Shown piece by piece: positions 9,311 to 17,543 of a DNA stretch of 37,453 bases (position 1 is the stretch's first letter; each line of letters begins with the position of its first letter). This DNA is from [Eubacterium] yurii subsp. margaretiae ATCC 43715 (GTDB taxonomy: Bacteria > Bacillota > Clostridia > Peptostreptococcales > Filifactoraceae). The notes under the pieces are model-generated. The model saw only the letters and a program-made list of their open reading frames with translations. It did not search any database and was not told where the DNA came from. The position numbers were made by a program, and so were the translations under genes. The stretch is taken from the NCBI GenBank assembly GCA_000146855.1, contig GL405246.1, positions 1-37,453 on the forward strand, in the 5' to 3' direction.

Positions 9311-10282
9311 ATGGACTTTCTTACAAAAAGACCGAGAAGACTTAGGAAAAATCAAGTCATAAGGGATATGATATCAGAGACCTCGCTATCTGTATCCGAT
9401 TTTATCTACCCTATTTTTACAGTGGAAGGCGAAAAAATTAAGCAGGAGATAAGCTCCATGCCTGACTGCTACCAATATTCGGTAGATATGCTTGAAGAAG
9501 AGATACATCAGCTGAAAAACTTAGGCATAAAGGCTGTACTGCTCTTTGGAGTGCCTAATCATAAGGACGAGATAGCAAGTGCAGCTTTTGACGAAGATGG
9601 CGTAGTGCAAAGAGCAGTGAGAAAAATCAAGTCAATAGATGAAGAAATGTACGTAATAACCGACGTATGCATGTGTGCTTACACATCGCATGGACACTGC
9701 GGCATTATAAAGAACGACTATGTGGACAATGATGAATCACTAAAATATATATCAAAGATAGCACTGTCACACGCAAAAGCAGGAGCAGACATGGTAGCAC
9801 CCTCTGATATGATGGACGGTAGAGTGGGGAAGATAAGACAGAGCTTAGATGAAAACGGCTTTGAAAATGTCGGCATACTTGCCTATTCGTCGAAATACGC
9901 ATCCAACTACTACGGACCTTTCAGAGAGGCTGCACATTCAGCTCCGCAAAAAGGCGACAGAAAGTCATATCAGATGGACTTTCACAACAGGAGAGAGGGA
10001 CTGCGTGAGGTGGCACTTGACATCCAAGAGGGAGCAGATATGGTTATGGTCAAACCTGCACTTGCGTATTTAGACGTTATAAATGAGGTCAAGAACACTT
10101 TTAACATACCTCTTGTAGCCTACAATGTCAGTGGAGAATATGCCATGCTCAAAAATGCAGTAAAGCAAAATATAGTGTCTGAAGCAGTGATATATGAAAC
10201 TCTAATATCTATAAAAAGAGCAGGAGCAGACATAATAATAAGCTACTTCGCCAAGTATATAGCTGAAAAATTAAAAAGATAA
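9311..10282 (+). CDS. hemB: Porphobilinogen synthase (delta-aminolevulinic acid dehydratase), zinc type
   Basis: It condenses two 5-aminolevulinates to porphobilinogen, an early tetrapyrrole step that feeds haem, sirohaem or corrinoids. The zinc signature DVCMCAYTSHGHCG gives Cys 120, 122 and 130, so it is of the zinc-dependent type. The Schiff-base lysines are Lys 195 (YSSKYASNYYGPFR) and Lys 248 (MVMVKPALAYLD). At 323 residues the length is normal. A GTG six bases upstream is in frame but overlaps the AGGAG ribosome site at 9301-9305; the ATG here is five bases after that site and is preferred. It follows valS by a short gap. No other hem gene is nearby, which is unusual because hemB normally clusters with hemA/C/D. 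Confidence 0.95.
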   Translation: MDFLTKRPRRLRKNQVIRDMISETSLSVSDFIYPIFTVEGEKIKQEISSMPDCYQYSVDMLEEEIHQLKNLGIKAVLLFGVPNHKDEIASAAFDEDGVVQRAVRKIKSIDEEMYVITDVCMCAYTSHGHCGIIKNDYVDNDESLKYISKIALSHAKAGADMVAPSDMMDGRVGKIRQSLDENGFENVGILAYSSKYASNYYGPFREAAHSAPQKGDRKSYQMDFHNRREGLREVALDIQEGADMVMVKPALAYLDVINEVKNTFNIPLVAYNVSGEYAMLKNAVKQNIVSEAVIYETLISIKRAGADIIISYFAKYIAEKLKR

Positions 10283-10615
10283 TAAATTACTAAGATGGAT
10301 TTTTATTGCTGATAATTTATAAGCTTAAGAGAATAGTTCTATGACTTTTTAAACTAAGAATATTAAAAGTGTTGATATTCAAATGCGTTTCAAAATATAA
10401 TATTATAATTAATATAGTTTTTGCAGTGTTTTAATTTAATCAATAAATACTATTGGATAAATTGATATAAGTTTGAATTTCAACTAAGATTTCTATAATT
10501 TAGTTGAAAAGTTAAGTAAAATAATATTTTTTAACATAAACTTATCAGAAAATCTGATAATAATAATAAAATGGATGTTTTTATAAGATGAAAAATAAAT
10601 TATGGAGATGATATT
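10283..10615. other. Intergenic region between hemB and the VanW gene
   Basis: No ORF is seen. It holds a shortened, reverse-oriented copy of the dispersed repeat at about 10311-10365. There is a hairpin with ten-base arms at 10478-10487/10500-10509 and a perfect palindromic hairpin TTATCAGA-AAA-TCTGATAA at 10542-10560, 55 bases before the VanW start. None carries a T tract, so these are more likely operator or leader elements than terminators. Confidence 0.45.
10311..10365 (-). repeat. Dispersed intergenic repeat, shortened copy D
   Basis: It shares ATAATTTA, AGC and then the 14-base core ATGACTTTTTAAAC with the copy at 12061-12204, with a gap between. The core is the best conserved part of the family. 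It is shorter than other copies and so a moderate call. Confidence 0.4.
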
Positions 10616-11818
10616 TTGCAACTTCTCAAAAAACTCAAATATATAATTATTATCTTGACTATCTTCGTAGTTGCACTTTATCTATATATAGCCTTTTTGA
10701 TGATGGGAAACCAAATCTCAAAAAATGTCTATATCAACAATGTCAATGTCTCAGGCTTGACTAAGGAGGAGGCTATAGCAAAGGTAAATGCAGATGTGAA
10801 GCTTCAAGATCTCACATTGATATATGGAAAGTACAAATTTTCCAAAGAATTTGACGAAATAGGATTTAAATACTCCGTTGATAAAGCGGTAAATGAGGCA
10901 TTTTCAGTAGCAAAGGGGATAAATTTTTTTGAAAATGTCAATACCTTAATCAAGTTAAATATGGGAGATAGAAAAGATATACGGCTTAGCTATGAATATG
11001 ATGAAAAGCTATTGGATAAGTTTATAGCGGAGATATCAAAAAAATTAAATACAAAACCTAAAGAAGCGACAATATTTGCAGCAAACGGAAAGGTGACTGT
11101 TACTGCAGGAAAAGACGGCAAAGTTGTACAAAAAGAAAAGCTGATTAATGACATAAACGAGGCAATAAATACTGCTGCAACACCTTTTGTAGAAGTAAAA
11201 ATCAGTTTTGTTACTAAAAGCCCTAAGTTGAAATATTCGGATTTAAAACAGGTAAACGGACTTATAGCATCATATCAGACGAGATATTCAACAGCGGACT
11301 ATGGCAGAGCCCATAATATTGAAAATGCGGCTATGATTTTGGATAAGCAGGTCATCATGCCGGGAGAAGAAGTAAGTTTTCTAAACAGACTTGGGGATAT
11401 CAACTGGTACAACGGATTTTCTAGTGCAAATATAATAGTAAATAATCAGTATGTCAAAGGAATGGGCGGAGGAGTCTGTCAAGTCAGCACAACCTTATAC
11501 AATGCACTTATACAGGGTGGAGTGGAGATAAAGGAAAGAAAAAATCACTCCCTTGCTGTACACTATGTACCTCTTGGCAGAGATGCGACCGTTGCAAGTG
11601 GCTCAGTAGATCTCAAATACAAAAACAGCTATGATTTTCCTATTTATATTAGAAATTATGCATCAAGAGGCGTAATGAGAAGTGAGATATATGGAGACAC
11701 GACAAAGGTAAGTAAGATACAGATATACACAACATACTATGGTGGTTCTGTAGTGACATACAAGATTCAGGACGGTAAAAAAACAATAATATCAAGCGAT
11801 TGGTATTCAAGACAGTAA
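10616..11818 (+). CDS. VanW-domain membrane-anchored cell-wall protein
   Basis: This protein is likely anchored in the membrane and faces the wall. An N-terminal transmembrane segment spans about residues 8-30. A peptidoglycan-binding-4-like (YoaR-type) region follows at about 45-200, with NVSGLTKEEAIAKV at its start. The VanW domain signature GGGVCQVSTTLYN lies at 284-296 (Cys 288). VanW is an accessory protein of some vancomycin-resistance clusters, but solitary VanW proteins like this are common in Clostridia and their function is not known; resistance should not be inferred. The start is TTG, supported by GGAG eight bases upstream; a nearby ATG is out of frame. It is monocistronic, with a long gap on each side. 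Confidence 0.85.
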   Translation: MQLLKKLKYIIIILTIFVVALYLYIAFLMMGNQISKNVYINNVNVSGLTKEEAIAKVNADVKLQDLTLIYGKYKFSKEFDEIGFKYSVDKAVNEAFSVAKGINFFENVNTLIKLNMGDRKDIRLSYEYDEKLLDKFIAEISKKLNTKPKEATIFAANGKVTVTAGKDGKVVQKEKLINDINEAINTAATPFVEVKISFVTKSPKLKYSDLKQVNGLIASYQTRYSTADYGRAHNIENAAMILDKQVIMPGEEVSFLNRLGDINWYNGFSSANIIVNNQYVKGMGGGVCQVSTTLYNALIQGGVEIKERKNHSLAVHYVPLGRDATVASGSVDLKYKNSYDFPIYIRNYASRGVMRSEIYGDTTKVSKIQIYTTYYGGSVVTYKIQDGKKTIISSDWYSRQ

Positions 11819-11995
11819 GTGTTGAACAATTATATTGAGCTAATAATATAGTAAATGACATTAAGATTTTTTCTTTAATCAAAATGAACTTATAACGCCT
11901 AAAGTCCTATTTTTAAGTAAGTAAGGGTATTTACTGCAATAAGTAAAAGTTTTTATCCGAGAAAAATAAGACATATTAAAAAATACAAAAATAAT

Positions 11996-12056
11996 AAATA
12001 TCTCATTAACTAATTTTGAAATAACAAAAGTCTATAATATGGTTAATGAGATATTT
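11996..12056. terminator. Long hairpin after the VanW gene
   Basis: Perfect 15-base arms (11996-12010 and 12042-12056, starting AAATATCTC and ending GAGATATTT) enclose a 31-base loop. The arms are AT-rich and end in a short T stretch on both strands. A weak bidirectional terminator is the simplest reading. Its right edge touches the dispersed repeat and could be part of it. Confidence 0.5.
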
Positions 12057-12060
12057 TATT

Positions 12061-12204
12061 TAGAGCAAAGATTGAGTATTTATACTAAAAACCTTTTAAA
12101 TTAACAAGTAAATATTTTAATTATAAAGTGTATATAATTTAATAGCAAATCACAATATCCAATATTTTACATGACTTTTTAAACGAAGATTAGTATTAGC
12201 TTTC
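12061..12204 (-). repeat. Dispersed intergenic repeat, copy B
   Basis: Its reverse complement aligns with 33831-33960 over about 130 bases. A 24-base core around GTTTAAAAAGTCATGT (plus AAAATATT) is identical, and the distal block TTTAAAAGGT, one substitution, TTTAGTATAAATA is nearly so. It is non-coding. It sits just upstream of the promoter of the small gene at 12302. Confidence 0.75.
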
Positions 12205-12242
12205 CAAATGAAATTATAGTAGTAGTTGAAATTTAAAAAGGG

Positions 12243-12251
12243 TGGTATAAT
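12243..12251 (+). promoter_or_regulatory. Extended -10 promoter for the small gene at 12302
   Basis: TGG plus a perfect TATAAT (12246-12251). The -35 region is poor (TTGAAA is only 14 bases away), consistent with an extended -10 promoter. The start codon is about 50 bases downstream. Confidence 0.6.
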
Positions 12252-12301
12252 AAATTTATTAATAGATACCATATTAAAAATATGCAAAGGAGATTAGGAA
12301 T

Positions 12302-12682
12302 ATGTTTAAGAAAAATATTTTCATTGTCATTCTTATTGTATTAAACCTTATATTTATTATCTATGTTTTAAGTATTGTATCTAAGAGAAATGATATATAC
12401 CAGAATATTCATGGTACTTATGTTTCTATAGGTAAAACCGGTAATTGGAGCTTGGTCTTTGATACTGAAGAAAATAAATATTATCTATATGACCGTAGTG
12501 ACTTACTCAAAACAAATACTTTTAAAGTAAGTGATGTACCAAATGTATATTTTTTAAATGATGAGTCTTCTGAAAATAATACTTACTGCTTTATTATAGA
12601 AAAGAATAGATGTTACTTTATCATAGATAACAATATATATCTATTCAATAAAAAATCAAGTGTTCTTACTCATTATAAGTAG
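12302..12682 (+). CDS. Small membrane-anchored protein of unknown function
   Basis: I do not recognise this 126-residue protein. It has a single N-terminal hydrophobic segment (about residues 5-27) after a short basic start, then a polar ~95-residue tail rich in Tyr, Asn and Asp with alternating hydrophobic residues suggesting a small beta fold outside the membrane. No lipobox Cys is next to the hydrophobic stretch. The call as a real gene rests on an AAAGGAG ribosome site 10 bases before ATG, an extended -10 promoter and a clean stop. It stands alone between two large gaps. It may be an accessory, lineage-specific gene. Confidence 0.7.
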   Translation: MFKKNIFIVILIVLNLIFIIYVLSIVSKRNDIYQNIHGTYVSIGKTGNWSLVFDTEENKYYLYDRSDLLKTNTFKVSDVPNVYFLNDESSENNTYCFIIEKNRCYFIIDNNIYLFNKKSSVLTHYK

Positions 12683-13385
12683 TTTAATTATTGATATGAA
12701 AAATAAGAATAGATATTTATATTGGTATTTATTAAAAATAAGAAAAAATTTATAAATATTTAATTTAATGATGATGAAATTAGATTTATAATACTAAAAC
12801 GATTTTTTGATAAACTAACCCCTTAATTTTCAACTTAAATATGGAAATAATAGATATAACTTGCAGTATGGTTAAATCACGCAATCCTTGACATTTAAAC
12901 GAAAATATGATATTCTTGAATACGGTTAGATAATATTATCAACTTAAAAAAATATATTATAATTAGTATAAGATACTAATCCAAAGTTTATACATTAGAT
13001 ACAATATACTTTAAATCAGAACATTTTTTATCATAGATTATAGCAATCCAGATATTTGGTATTAGGCTGTTAACCGAAGTATTTTTTAAAAGGGTTGTTT
13101 ATAATAAATTAAATATTGAAAAATTTACCATGTTTATAAAATGCGATATTAAATCTTGTCTATATATTGAAATTAGTTATATAGATGGTTTGACTGCAGA
13201 TATCTTACAGAAATTATGTTGAGTTATTTAAAGCGGTCTTTATACATAAAAATTTTTAAAACTGAATATGTTGCGAGATAATGCAATAAATAACCGATAA
13301 GTACATATTTGCAATTAAATACGAAATTAAAATCTTGCTTTTACTTAGACATGGTCAACTAATTATTTTTAAGGAGGAAAGAAAA
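12683..13385. other. Long gene-free region before the alcohol dehydrogenase
   Basis: These 703 bases carry no ORF with a ribosome site. A decayed, reverse-oriented copy of the dispersed repeat is likely at about 12785-12915. TATAAT words occur at 12958-12963 and 13100-13105, but neither has a convincing -35. I cannot place the adh promoter. The region is unusually long for this window and could contain a small RNA or leader I cannot recognise. Confidence 0.4.
12785..12915 (-). repeat. Dispersed intergenic repeat, decayed copy E
   Basis: It resembles the 12061-12204 copy in the same orientation. Shared features are TTTATAxTACTAAAA at its left end, AATCAC in the middle, and GACxTTTAAACGAA at its right end, similarly spaced. 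Overall identity is low, so this is tentative. Confidence 0.35.
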
Positions 13386-14447
13386 ATGAAAGGTTATGCA
13401 ATGTTGAAAATAGGACAATCAGGTTGGATTGAAAAAGAAAGACCTAAATGCGGTCCTATGGATGCTATTTGTACTCCACTTGCATTGGCAATTTGTACTT
13501 CTGATGTACATACTTTGTGGGAAGGCGCTATTGGAGAAAGACACAATATGATACTTGGTCATGAAGGCTGTGCAGAAGTAGTGGAAGTAGGGGAACTTGT
13601 AAAAGATTTTAAACCGGGAGATAGAGTTTTGGTACCTGCTATCACTCCTGACTGGAACTCACTTGAAGCTCAAGCAGGATATTCTATGCACTCAGGTGGA
13701 ATGCTCTCAGGCTGGAAATTCTCTAACTTTAAAGATGGTGTTTTCTCAGAATTTTTCCATGTAAATGACGCAGACGGAAACCTTGCACTTCTTCCGGACA
13801 ACATAAATACAGTTGATGCTTGTATGCTAAGTGATATGGTGCCTACAGGCTTCCATGGTGTTGAACTTGCAGATGTTCAATTTGGTGACACAGTGCTTGT
13901 AGTCGGTATAGGTCCTGTTGGTCTTATGGCTGTTGCGGGAGCATCTCTTCGCGGTGCATCAAGAATAATTGCTGTAGGTACTCGTCCTAATTGCATTGAA
14001 GCTGCTAAAAAATATGGAGCTTCTGACTTTGTAAACTATAAGAACGGTCCTATACATGAACAAGTTCTTGCAATGACAAATGGAAAAGGTGTAGATAAGG
14101 TTGTAATAGCCGGTGGAGAAGTAGATACATTCGCTACATGCGTAAAATGTCTAAAACCTGGCGGAAAAATAGGTAATGTAAACTATCTTGGAAAAGGCGA
14201 TAATATAAATATACCTCGTGTTGAATGGGGTGTTGGTATGGGACATAAGCAAATAAACGGCGGTTTGATGCCTGGCGGAAGACTTCGTATGGAAAAACTT
14301 GGAGCACTTGTTGCTGCAGGTAAATTAGACTTATCTCCTCTAAGCACACATATTTTTGAAGGCTGGGAAAATATAGAAAAAGCTCTATTCCTAATGAAAG
14401 AAAAACCTGCTGATTTGATAAAACCGGTTATCAAGATTAAAGATTAA
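13386..14447 (+). CDS. adh: NADP-dependent secondary alcohol (isopropanol) dehydrogenase, zinc type
   Basis: It interconverts secondary alcohols and ketones with NADP(H), as in the Clostridium beijerinckii and Thermoanaerobacter brockii enzymes. It matches that family almost end to end: MKGYAMLKIGQxGWIEKE at the start, the EGAIGERHNMILGHE block, VPAITPDW, the SGWKFSN segment and a DLIKPV end. The catalytic zinc ligands of this subfamily are all present: Cys 37, His 59, Glu 60 and Asp 150. The Rossmann motif GIGPVG is followed by VGTRPN, with Arg 200 and Tyr 218 kept as in NADP-using members (Thr replaces Ser 199). The structural-zinc Cys cluster of horse-liver-type ADHs is absent, as expected. 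The ATG used follows AAGGAGGAAAGAAAA; an in-frame TTG 51 bases upstream is not supported. Its stop overlaps the next gene. Confidence 0.96.
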   Translation: MKGYAMLKIGQSGWIEKERPKCGPMDAICTPLALAICTSDVHTLWEGAIGERHNMILGHEGCAEVVEVGELVKDFKPGDRVLVPAITPDWNSLEAQAGYSMHSGGMLSGWKFSNFKDGVFSEFFHVNDADGNLALLPDNINTVDACMLSDMVPTGFHGVELADVQFGDTVLVVGIGPVGLMAVAGASLRGASRIIAVGTRPNCIEAAKKYGASDFVNYKNGPIHEQVLAMTNGKGVDKVVIAGGEVDTFATCVKCLKPGGKIGNVNYLGKGDNINIPRVEWGVGMGHKQINGGLMPGGRLRMEKLGALVAAGKLDLSPLSTHIFEGWENIEKALFLMKEKPADLIKPVIKIKD

Positions 14448-15376
14448 TGAAGGTTCTTGTAATTTCCGGATTTTTGGGTGCAGGAAAGACCACGTTCATA
14501 AAGAATTTGAGTATGAAAACAGGTAAACAGTTTGCCATACTTGAAAATGAATATGGAGCAGTAGGTATTGATGCAGATTTGCTCAAAGATGCCGGTATGA
14601 AAAATATATGGGAGATGTCAAGTGGCTGTATATGTTGTTCTAAAAAGGGGGACTTTGCAGCATCCATACTCACCATAGCTAATACTATAGACCCCGAATT
14701 TTTGATAATAGAGCCCAGCGGGGTGGGTAAGCTGTCAAAAGTCTTATCTCATATCAAAAAGGTTGAGTACGAGAGAATAAGCATACTGTCACCACTGACT
14801 ATAGTAGACGGTGAGAGTATAGACAAATATAGATATGAATTTGGAGAAATATATGACGACCAGATATTATCTGCCGGACAGGTAATCATATCTAAATTGG
14901 AAAATTCTCCATCTGATGTGGTGCAAAGAGCTGTTGAGAATATAAGGGATATAAATCCTAATGTGGATATAGTATCAAATCACTATCTGACTATGGGAGA
15001 CGACTGGTGGGAAGATATACTTTTGAAACTGCATGACGGTACTAAACTCGTTGAACCTAAAGATGAGGAAGATGAAAGCGGCTTTGATTCTTTAGCCTTA
15101 GAGGATGTGAGCATATCTAATCCAAGTAGATTTATACTGCTTTTGGAAGATATAATCAGAGGTTGCTACGGCAACATCATTCGTGCCAAGGGCTCGCTTG
15201 CATTGAAAGGAGATGTCGGACTTAGATTCGACTTGGCGGATACGAAGTATTCCGTAATAACAGATGATGATGTTAGCAGTTCAAATATTGTATTCATAGG
15301 TAAGGATATAGCTAAGGACAGGCTGAAAAAGATATTTATCAAAAAGAAAAGATATAAGATAGTAAAAAACACTTAA
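14447..15376 (+). CDS. COG0523/CobW-like G3E metallochaperone GTPase
   Basis: This is a G3E-family GTPase of the COG0523 group, whose characterised members insert or traffic metals, mostly zinc. Walker A GFLGAGKTT is at residues 8-16. The hallmark CxCC metal site is SGCICC (Cys 61, 63, 64). ENEYG at 33-37 and EPSGVGKL at 89-96 fit the switch regions. The guanine-specificity motif, usually NKxD, reads SKLE at 149-152, which is degenerate. A compact CobW C-terminal-like domain (about 225-300) ends the protein; at 309 residues it is on the short side and lacks a His-rich tail. The start overlaps the adh stop by one base (TAATG), so translation is coupled. This points to zinc delivery to the neighbouring dehydrogenase (inference). 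True cobalamin CobW is unlikely because no cobN is nearby. Confidence 0.88.
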   Translation: MKVLVISGFLGAGKTTFIKNLSMKTGKQFAILENEYGAVGIDADLLKDAGMKNIWEMSSGCICCSKKGDFAASILTIANTIDPEFLIIEPSGVGKLSKVLSHIKKVEYERISILSPLTIVDGESIDKYRYEFGEIYDDQILSAGQVIISKLENSPSDVVQRAVENIRDINPNVDIVSNHYLTMGDDWWEDILLKLHDGTKLVEPKDEEDESGFDSLALEDVSISNPSRFILLLEDIIRGCYGNIIRAKGSLALKGDVGLRFDLADTKYSVITDDDVSSSNIVFIGKDIAKDRLKKIFIKKKRYKIVKNT

Positions 15377-15486
15377 TGCCTTAAAACTTGTAAAAATGAC
15401 ATACTTATCTATGATTATGTACAGATTTCAATCTTATCTGATGATAATGTATTACATTGAATTTTTAAAGAAGACAGGTATATAAC

Positions 15487-15529
15487 AAAATCCATATATT
15501 TGCCAATTATAGGTAAATATATGGATTTT
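15487..15529. terminator. Strong bidirectional terminator
   Basis: An 18-bp stem (15487-15504 with 15512-15529, one G-U pair, seven-base loop) has AAAA at its left foot and TTTT at its right. It separates the plus-strand adh-COG0523 pair from the converging minus-strand CrtO-like gene and can serve both. Confidence 0.85.
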
Positions 15530-15549
15530 TGTCAATAATTTGTATTATT

Positions 15550-16110
15550 TTATATCTGTTTCTTTCTCTCGAGCATTCTTCTTATTCTCGGGCGGTTGTA
15601 TCTTTGCATTATCACAAGGCAGGTATCAAATGTAGCTGACATTAGTGATGATATGATAAATAGCCATTTGTAAGGAAGATTGATATAAAATGCGTAAAAT
15701 ATAGGCACAAAACTTAAAATTACTATGATTGCATGAACTACTTCCGACTGGCACATCACCTTAAGTATTTTGTCGGGAGCGTTGTTTTGTAGAGAAAAGG
15801 TATCGGGGTAAAATGTAGGTATCTTGTCCTTCCAATTTCTCACCTTAAGCTTTTTGTATAACTTATCTTCAAAGGCTTTTTCCAAAAACCACTTTCTATT
15901 GTAGTCTACATCGTTTTTGAGTATGAAGTTTACTATATGACCTATAGCAAGGTGTACAAAGAGGTGATATCCTGCTATGGCAAAGATGATGCAAAGCAGA
16001 TAGAAGATGCCGTTATTTGCAATAGTGAATAAATGGTAAAATATTATACTTACTATGATGCAAAATGCATTAAGAATATGTACAGAGTTTCTAAGCAACT
16101 TATCTTTCAT
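15550..16110 (-). CDS. CrtO-like acyltransferase-family membrane protein
   Basis: The 186-residue protein resembles the small CrtO family, named for glycosyl-4,4'-diaponeurosporenoate acyltransferase, which completes staphyloxanthin in Staphylococcus. Matching features are VRNWKDK at residues 90-96 (S. aureus VRKWKHK), SEVVHA at about 122-127 (S. aureus AELIHW region), and QRYNRPR at 169-175 (QRYNRPR in S. aureus). Hydrophobic segments at about 10-30, 37-58, 125-145 and 147-168 make it an integral membrane protein. The GTG nine bases upstream overlaps the GAGGTG ribosome site; the ATG chosen here is well spaced. No carotenoid genes are in view, so the substrate is unknown. The identification is from memory of the family and is moderate. 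Confidence 0.7.
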   Translation of the reverse strand: MKDKLLRNSVHILNAFCIIVSIIFYHLFTIANNGIFYLLCIIFAIAGYHLFVHLAIGHIVNFILKNDVDYNRKWFLEKAFEDKLYKKLKVRNWKDKIPTFYPDTFSLQNNAPDKILKVMCQSEVVHAIIVILSFVPIFYAFYINLPYKWLFIISSLMSATFDTCLVIMQRYNRPRIRRMLERKKQI

Positions 16111-16202
16111 TTTAATCACCTCATTGAAATAAGATTAAAATTGATATAAAAAATTTTTTATGTACTATATTAATATAGAAATATAATAATATCAAATACT
16201 TA

Positions 16203-16326
16203 TTAATACTAAAATCTTGTAGAATAATGGAAATTTACTATGATTAATTTTCGTAACAAAGCTTGTATATTAATGATATTTAATCATATACTTTATACAT
16301 AATTTTATTTGAAAATAGAATAAGCT
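16203..16326 (-). repeat. Dispersed intergenic repeat, decayed copy H
   Basis: Compared with the copy at 12061-12204 in the same orientation, it keeps AATACTAAAA at the left, TGTATAT, AATCA, TTTATACAT and a right end AATAAGCT at similar spacing. The match is patchy and judged by eye only. Confidence 0.35.
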
Positions 16327-16508
16327 TTAAAAATATCCTAAATCTGAATATTTATAAGACTTATTGTCTTATAATAAAAATCCGTTAAATGCATAGTTAA
16401 AAACTATAGCATATTTAGTATATTCGCAAATATATAAATCTATATAGAGCTCAAGGATAAATAGTTGAAAGAAAAATATCCACAACTATATTAAATTTCA
16501 GTATAAAC

Positions 16509-16547
16509 ACTGTTCCAAATCATAGCTTTAATATGACTTGGAACAGT
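16509..16547 (-). terminator. Hairpin after the recA-DHH unit
   Basis: Sixteen-base arms with one mismatch (16509-16524 and 16532-16547, ACTGTTCCAA with TTGGAACAGT at the ends) and a seven-base loop. On the minus strand it is followed by only a short T run, so it is a plausible but imperfect terminator. Confidence 0.5.
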
Positions 16548-16557
16548 CTATTATATC

Positions 16558-17523
16558 TTACTCAAATGAATTTATCTCTTTTACTATCTTTTCAAGAATT
16601 TCATCTGCTTTGTCGTTGTCTACTTGGCAAGTTCCGGCGTTCTTATGTCCGCCACCGCCGTATTTTAGGCATATCTTGCCTATGTCGAAGTTTGAGCTTT
16701 TATTTACTATCGACTTGCCAATCATTATAGGAGTGTTCATTCCTTTGAATCCTTTAACAAGATTTATAGAGATTTCTATTTCAGGATACATGGCATAAGA
16801 CATAAATCTGTTGCCGGCATAGATTATATCTTCATTTCTGTAGTCAAGTATCAATACCTTGCCGTCAATTCTGGCGATTCTTTGTAGCTGCTCCTTGAAT
16901 TTTTCCTGTTGCTCGTTGTAAAGAGTCAATCTTTCTTTGACGTCTTCAAGCTCCATTATCTCATCTATTGAATGAGTAAGACAGTAGTCTATAAGCTCCA
17001 TCATAAGGTTGTAGTTGGAAATCCTGAAATCATGGAATCTTCCAAGACCTGTACGAGAGTCCATGATGAAGTTGAGCAAGGTCCATTTTGAAGGATTGAT
17101 TATCTCTTCCTTGGCATAGTTGGCACTATCTGCCTTGTCTACTTCTATCATAAGCTCTGTAGTTATTCTTTTTAACTTATCTACATTATCTTTGGCAAAA
17201 TATTCATATACCACTCTTGCAGCTGACGGAGCGTCAGGATTGATTATATAATTAGCTGATCTTTCGTTTAATGTCTTTACGTTTCTTGACATCTCAGACT
17301 CATGATGGTCAAATACTACTCCTGCTCTTGCATCATAAGGTAGATTTGTAAGTATATCCCTGTCATTTAATTCTATAAGTCCGTCTTGCACATCTTTTGG
17401 ATGAACGAATTTTATATCCGCTAATATACCAAGCTCTTTTAATATCATGGCGCACACAAGACCGTCAAAGTCTGATCTTGTCACCAGTCTGTATTTGTCA
17501 TATTTGAAAATATTTTTGTCCAT
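16558..17523 (-). CDS. DHH-family phosphoesterase
   Basis: The protein belongs to the DHH/DHHA1 phosphoesterases, which cleave phosphodiester or phosphoanhydride bonds (nanoRNAs, cyclic dinucleotides, polyphosphate) with Mn2+. The N-terminal DHH domain has TRSDFDG (15-21) and the name-giving DHH at 72-74 in VFDHHES. The C-terminal DHHA1 signature GGGGHKNAGTC lies near residue 290. The 321-residue length fits small stand-alone members. There are no transmembrane, PAS or GGDEF parts, so it is not GdpP. It lies 20 bases after recA on the same strand with its own GGGGGAT ribosome site, so it is likely cotranscribed with recA. The substrate cannot be told from sequence. Confidence 0.85.
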   Translation of the reverse strand: MDKNIFKYDKYRLVTRSDFDGLVCAMILKELGILADIKFVHPKDVQDGLIELNDRDILTNLPYDARAGVVFDHHESEMSRNVKTLNERSANYIINPDAPSAARVVYEYFAKDNVDKLKRITTELMIEVDKADSANYAKEEIINPSKWTLLNFIMDSRTGLGRFHDFRISNYNLMMELIDYCLTHSIDEIMELEDVKERLTLYNEQQEKFKEQLQRIARIDGKVLILDYRNEDIIYAGNRFMSYAMYPEIEISINLVKGFKGMNTPIMIGKSIVNKSSNFDIGKICLKYGGGGHKNAGTCQVDNDKADEILEKIVKEINSFE

Positions 17524-17543
17524 ATATCCCCCTGTTTTTGACT

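Larger units (their letters stand above)
11819..12301. other. Intergenic region with terminator, repeat and promoter
   Basis: This 483-base stretch contains no gene. In order it holds a terminator-like hairpin (11996-12056), a full reverse-oriented copy of the dispersed repeat (12061-12204), and an extended -10 promoter (12243-12251) for the small gene that follows. Confidence 0.6.
16111..16557. other. Intergenic region between CrtO-like gene and DHH gene
   Basis: No ORF. It holds a probable decayed reverse copy of the dispersed repeat (about 16203-16326), a nine-base-arm hairpin at 16352-16374 (TTATAAGAC and GTCTTATAA), and the hairpin at 16509-16547 beyond the DHH gene. Confidence 0.5.

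Noticed and set aside
10616..11818. Vancomycin resistance determinant
   Set aside because: A lone VanW-domain protein without vanR/S/H/A/X genes; such proteins are common in sensitive Clostridia.
13335..13385. N-terminal extension of the alcohol dehydrogenase from an upstream TTG
   Set aside because: The ATG at 13386 follows a perfect AAGGAGG site, and the protein then starts exactly like the known isopropanol dehydrogenases.
16558..17523. GdpP-type cyclic-di-AMP phosphodiesterase
   Set aside because: It lacks the membrane, PAS and degenerate GGDEF domains of GdpP; only DHH and DHHA1 are present.
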